A stretch of 9,035 nucleotides of DNA from Dehalococcoidia bacterium (GTDB lineage Bacteria; Chloroflexota; Dehalococcoidia; GIF9; AB-539-J10), in assembly GCA_030606765.1 (NCBI GenBank), contig JAUWFX010000063.1, forward strand, positions 1 through 9,035, in the 5' to 3' direction. Made by a program: the position numbers and the translations under genes. A model generated the notes under the pieces. It searched no databases, was not told the DNA's origin, and worked only from the letters and a program-made list of their open reading frames with translations. Below are positions 6,242 through 9,035 of the stretch, in pieces (the stretch's first letter is position 1; every line of letters starts with the position of its first letter).

Positions 6242-6713
6242 AACATTGCTGTCTCACGTATTCTTTCCAATCAAAATCTTTCCTGAATGGAGGCGGCCCA
6301 TCCCAGTCCTCTAAGAAAAGCGGAGTTAAATCTTCATTGCCTTCAAATTCCACCCCGAAAAGCTCATGTAATTCCCTTTCATGTATCTGAGCGTTTTCTT
6401 GCCATACAGGAACGACCGAGTCACAAACGGGATTATCCCTTTCTGTTTTTGTCTTTACTGTCAAGAGTATCATCTCCGGGTACGACCAGAGGTGATAAGT
6501 AAGTTCAAATGTCCCTTCCTCGGGCCAATCAGTCACAGAAATTGCCGAAAGATGCTCAAATCCCAGTCCTTTGGCGAAATTGCACAATGCTATCAGGTTA
6601 TCTTTATCAACTGTCACCCAGACTCTGCGCTCCCTCTGCACTTTGCCCGTAATCTTGAATTTTGCGCTTATATCCTCTATTACTTTGCTTTCTTTATGTA
6701 AGCTCTCGGCCAT
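6201..6713 (-). CDS. Module A NuoC/MbhK-family subunit (complex I 30 kDa type)
   Basis: A 170-residue soluble subunit that in this superfamily packs against the large subunit and carries no cofactor. The C-terminal family signature is clear: HERELHELFGVEFEG at 111-125, then PLFLEDW and PPFRKDFDW near 131-149. The N-terminal half has the usual alternating strands (RRVWVTVDKDNLIALCNFAKGLGFEHL). It starts at ATG 6713, 12 bases after the preceding stop, with AAGGACAAGGGA directly upstream. The last 41 bases overlap the large-subunit gene, giving a charged tail (about residues 155-170, rich in Q, R, E and Y) beyond the conserved core. The same gene is found as a diverged copy in module B (2289-2834). 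Identification as this family is secure; its substrate-specific role is not visible. Confidence 0.92.
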   Translation of the reverse strand: MAESLHKESKVIEDISAKFKITGKVQRERRVWVTVDKDNLIALCNFAKGLGFEHLSAISVTDWPEEGTFELTYHLWSYPEMILLTVKTKTERDNPVCDSVVPVWQENAQIHERELHELFGVEFEGNEDLTPLFLEDWDGPPPFRKDFDWKEYVRQQCYDQTNERERAYYD

Positions 6714-6725
6714 TTCCCTTGTCCT

Positions 6726-7187
6726 TCATCCCTTGTGCGCCTTCGCAAACTTCTTCGCATGTGGAGGAACAGCCCCCACGTGGTGGAATATCTTCATACA
6801 AGCTTCGAATACCGCCTCAGGCCTGGGAGGACACCCAGGAATATAGATATTAACCGGAATATAGTCTGCCAACCTCTTAACAGTATTATATGAGTCCCAG
6901 TACATCCCGCCGCTCATGGTGCATGCGCCTAGAGCGATGACTGCCTTTGGATCAGGCATTTGCTCGTATATCACCTGGGCTCTTTTTATAGATTTCAGGG
7001 TCTGGTAGCCAGCGATAAATAGAACGTCGGCGTGTCTCGGCGTCCCGGTGATAATCATGCCAAACCTTTCCATGTCCCACCTCGAGCCGACGAGCGGAAC
7101 CAACTCACAAAATCCACACGAATTAAACCAGTTGAATATCCAGATAGCGTTTATTAATCTCTTCATCTTTGTCGCTTGCTCAACCAC
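6726..7187 (-). CDS. Module A NuoB/MbhJ-family small subunit (proximal [4Fe-4S] cluster)
   Basis: A 153-residue iron-sulfur subunit that should hand electrons between the NuoI-type ferredoxin subunit and the active site of the large subunit, on the cytoplasmic side. Four cysteines sit where the family binds one [4Fe-4S] cluster: C24 and C27 (NSCGFCELV), C89 (LGACTMSGG) and C119 (PGCPPRPEA). The RHADVLFIAG segment and the VIYEQMPDPKAVIALG segment are typical of the NuoB core. The first pair reads CGFCE where the module B subunit has CNGCDIE, so it departs from the usual hydrogenase form, while complex I has a tandem CC. The GTG start at 7187 follows the previous stop directly (TAAGTG) and has a perfect Shine-Dalgarno site. 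It probably pairs with the non-hydrogenase large subunit encoded two genes on. Confidence 0.92.
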   Translation of the reverse strand: MVEQATKMKRLINAIWIFNWFNSCGFCELVPLVGSRWDMERFGMIITGTPRHADVLFIAGYQTLKSIKRAQVIYEQMPDPKAVIALGACTMSGGMYWDSYNTVKRLADYIPVNIYIPGCPPRPEAVFEACMKIFHHVGAVPPHAKKFAKAHKG

Positions 7188-7523
7188 TTATATGCCTCCT
7201 GCAACGAAGAGTATGATCATAACTATAGCTATGCCGGCTATTAACCAAATGAGATGGTCGTTTATTATCCCTGTGTGTGCAGTTATGGTAGGGACATAGT
7301 ATTTTTTTAGTCCTTCAAAAAACCCCCAATATATGTTATGAGCCCTGATATGTGTTTCCCCCTCGGATAATTTAGGATTGCCCATGAGGAATGTCTCACT
7401 TTGCACGCCCTTCTTATACGCCTTTTCCCCTCTACGTTGAATGAAATAAGCTATAAGCAGAGCCACGATAGCAGCAATAATCCAGACTACAGGTCCCCAA
7501 AATCCCGAAGGGCTTTCGATCAC
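7188..7523 (-). CDS. Module A small two-helix membrane protein, MbhI-like
   Basis: A 111-residue protein with a hydrophobic helix at about residues 9-27, a polar middle, and a second helix at about 88-110. The middle contains HNIYWGFFEGLKKYY and AHTGIIND, both nearly repeated in the second small protein at 3285-3617. In Mbh the gene between the antiporter MbhH and the small subunit MbhJ is MbhI, a small membrane protein that helps join the antiporter part to the hydrogenase part; position, size and topology fit that. The start is GTG at 7523, overlapping the antiporter stop. A GGGAGG sequence at 7533-7538 lies 9 bases upstream of it and supports this choice. There is no catalytic motif and the role is structural by inference. 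The name rests on gene position and paralogy, since the family has few diagnostic residues. Confidence 0.85.
   Translation of the reverse strand: MIESPSGFWGPVVWIIAAIVALLIAYFIQRRGEKAYKKGVQSETFLMGNPKLSEGETHIRAHNIYWGFFEGLKKYYVPTITAHTGIINDHLIWLIAGIAIVMIILFVAGGI
7195..7200 (-). promoter_or_regulatory. Shine-Dalgarno AGGAGG deciding the GTG start of the module A small subunit
   Basis: A perfect AGGAGG lies 7 bases before the GTG at 7187, inside the end of the upstream gene. It favours the GTG over the in-frame ATG seven codons later. Two adjacent genes in this operon use GTG starts with strong sites. Confidence 0.75.
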
Positions 7524-9035
7524 GGCATGCCGCCTCCCATAATTCCATTCACGTATGCTGCTTGGTTTATCAGCGCATCTGTAGCCGGATTGACTATGCG
7601 TTCAACAATTAGTCCGGGGAATATACTGGTGAAAATGATGCCTGCGGCCAGAATCCCCATGCCGATTAGCATTGGTTTGGGGACTTCCTTAACATCCTTA
7701 TATTCCGGTAACTGCGGCCCTGTGAAGGCCGATTGGAAAGCTTTGGTGAAAGAAGCCAAAGTTATGATGGATACCAGCATGGCGACTACAGCCAGGACCG
7801 GGTTGAATTGGTACACGGACTCATATATCAAGAATTTTGAAGCAAAGCCGTTCAAAGGAGGGATACCCGCAATGGATAGAGTCCCTATTATGTAAAGTAT
7901 CAATGTGAACTTCATATTATGGCCTAAGCCACCCATCTTGTTGAGGTCTCTGGTACCGGTGCGGTGGAATAAAGCTCCGGCAGTCATGAATAGAAGTGGC
8001 TTATACATAGCATGATTTAATATGTGGAAGATACCTCCGCTTATGGCATCTCTCCCATAAGTAGCTAAAGCATGCGGGTCGCCCAAAACGGCTAACCCAA
8101 CCCCTACGCCCATCCACATATACCCCATCTGGGATATAGCATGATAGGACATAAAGCGCATCACGTCTGTCTGAAAAACAGCCATAGTTACCCCAACAAA
8201 CATAGTTAGTAGTCCAATGATTACAATTATCCAACCCACCGTAGTGGCATCCAATGTAATTCCATATAAGCTAAAGCAAATCCTGAAAACGGCATACATG
8301 CAAGCGTGGCTTGTTATTACTAGCATAGCAGTTATATTTGCCGGGGCAACGGTATATGAGTCCGGATACCACATGTGTAGAGGTACCATCCCTGTTTTAA
8401 TAGTCAATGACATTAGAAACAAGGTTAAGGCTATTATATCCAGCGTACTATATTGCATTGCATTGGCTAGAAACCCTATATTGAGCGAGTTATACTGGGC
8501 ATAAAGCAAACCCACACCAAATAGAAAAATGAGCCCTGCAACCGCAGATATGACTATATATTTGAACCCTCCCTCCACCGCATCGGCAAATCTTGTTCTA
8601 AAAGCTATCAGAGCTGCCCCAGAAATAGAAGCTATTTCTAAAAAGACGAACAAATTGAATAAGTCACCAGTGAACATCATTCCGAAACCGCCGGTCACCA
8701 TAAGCAATAAAAGGGTATAGAACCTGTTCTGCCCTGTCTCACTTGCCATGTGAGAAAGGGAAAATATAGCTGCAGCTAAGGAGACAGTCGCCCAAATTAT
8801 GCCCATGAATATGGACATGGCATCGACTTCCAGAATTATGCGGATAGGCACCATGGCTCCCCCGGGAAGAGTAAGCTCGGGAGAAGTAGCTCCTAGAGTA
8901 TAGATGTGGATTCCATTGATGGAGATATCCCTGGCTAGAATTATAACCAGAAATGCTACAAATGCCAGGCTAACTATTAGAAGTGCATTTCTGGCTTTTT
9001 TGCTTGCCATACCTATTGGTAGTGTTAAAAATGCT
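7520..9035 (-). CDS. mbhH: MrpD/NuoN-type cation/proton antiporter subunit (MbhH-like), 5' end cut by window edge
   Basis: Membrane subunit expected to move H+ (or Na+) in an Mbh/Mrp-type complex. Numbering from the ATG at 9010, the visible 496 residues are almost wholly hydrophobic helices. They carry the ion-path residues of the Proton_antipo_M family: E125 in DLFNLFVFLEI, K205 in the KTGMVPLHMWYPDSY segment, K337 in NHAMYKPLLF and K392 in NGFASKF. The reading frame stays open upstream of 9010 to the window edge and reads AFLTLPIG there, which resembles the end of the usual first helix (LLPLLAAFLxPLxG). The ATG at 9010 also has no clear Shine-Dalgarno sequence. The ATG is therefore probably internal and the gene begins outside the window. 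The stop overlaps the start of the next gene (GTGA). MbhH followed by MbhI and MbhJ is the known Mbh order. NuoN, NuoM or MrpA/D paralogues are alternatives; the family is certain, the exact subunit name less so. Confidence 0.93.
   Translation of the reverse strand, partial: AFLTLPIGMASKKARNALLIVSLAFVAFLVIILARDISINGIHIYTLGATSPELTLPGGAMVPIRIILEVDAMSIFMGIIWATVSLAAAIFSLSHMASETGQNRFYTLLLLMVTGGFGMMFTGDLFNLFVFLEIASISGAALIAFRTRFADAVEGGFKYIVISAVAGLIFLFGVGLLYAQYNSLNIGFLANAMQYSTLDIIALTLFLMSLTIKTGMVPLHMWYPDSYTVAPANITAMLVITSHACMYAVFRICFSLYGITLDATTVGWIIVIIGLLTMFVGVTMAVFQTDVMRFMSYHAISQMGYMWMGVGVGLAVLGDPHALATYGRDAISGGIFHILNHAMYKPLLFMTAGALFHRTGTRDLNKMGGLGHNMKFTLILYIIGTLSIAGIPPLNGFASKFLIYESVYQFNPVLAVVAMLVSIITLASFTKAFQSAFTGPQLPEYKDVKEVPKPMLIGMGILAAGIIFTSIFPGLIVERIVNPATDALINQAAYVNGIMGGGMP

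Noticed and set aside
8001..8234. A 77-codon frame on the minus strand within the antiporter gene
   Set aside because: It is nested out of frame inside a conserved membrane protein and shows no domain or ribosome site.
1..9035. Ordinary respiratory complex I (nuo) operon
   Set aside because: There are two B-C-D-H-I sets, one large subunit has full [NiFe] ligands, MbhI-like proteins are present, and no NADH-module genes (NuoE, F, G) are seen in the window.

Overview
The window is a single-direction gene cluster, entirely on the minus strand and almost without non-coding DNA, for membrane-bound energy-converting complexes of the group 4 [NiFe] hydrogenase / complex I superfamily (Mbh, Mbx/Mbs, Ech, Ehr and Nuo relatives). 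Read in the direction of transcription (right to left), it holds two consecutive versions of the same module. It starts with an MrpD/NuoN-type antiporter subunit cut by the right edge (7520-9035).

Module A (3685-7523) then follows: a small two-helix MbhI-like protein, a NuoB-like small subunit, a NuoC-like subunit, a NuoD-like large subunit, a NuoI-like 2x[4Fe-4S] protein and a NuoH-like membrane anchor. After the only real gap (67 bases, 3618-3684) comes module B (1-3617): MbhI-like, NuoB-like, NuoC-like, NuoD-like, NuoH-like, and the first 13 codons of a NuoI-like protein cut by the left edge. The NuoI/NuoH order is swapped between the modules.

The two modules appear functionally divergent. 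The large subunit of module B keeps both CxxC pairs that ligate the [NiFe] centre (C71/C74 and C375/C378) and a C-terminal extension typical of hydrogenases matured by an endopeptidase. It should be a genuine ferredoxin-coupled, H2-evolving or H2-oxidising enzyme. The large subunit of module A keeps only one cysteine of each pair (C85, C381; partners replaced by E88 and D384). It ends exactly at the arginine where the hydrogenase precursor would be cleaved, as NuoD of complex I does. Module A therefore probably carries no [NiFe] site and reduces or oxidises something else, as in Mbx/Mbs or the Ehr complexes. Both small subunits keep four cysteines for the proximal [4Fe-4S] cluster, and both membrane anchors are intact, so both modules look like working electron-transfer arms. 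Only one antiporter is visible; more Mrp-type genes are expected beyond position 9035.

The organism is an anaerobe with ferredoxin-based energy conservation. Strong Shine-Dalgarno sequences, GTG and TTG starts, stop/start overlaps and middling base composition fit either a bacterium or an archaeon from an anoxic, possibly hot or subsurface habitat; the sequence does not decide between them. No RNA genes, mobile elements, CRISPR arrays or long non-coding stretches were seen.
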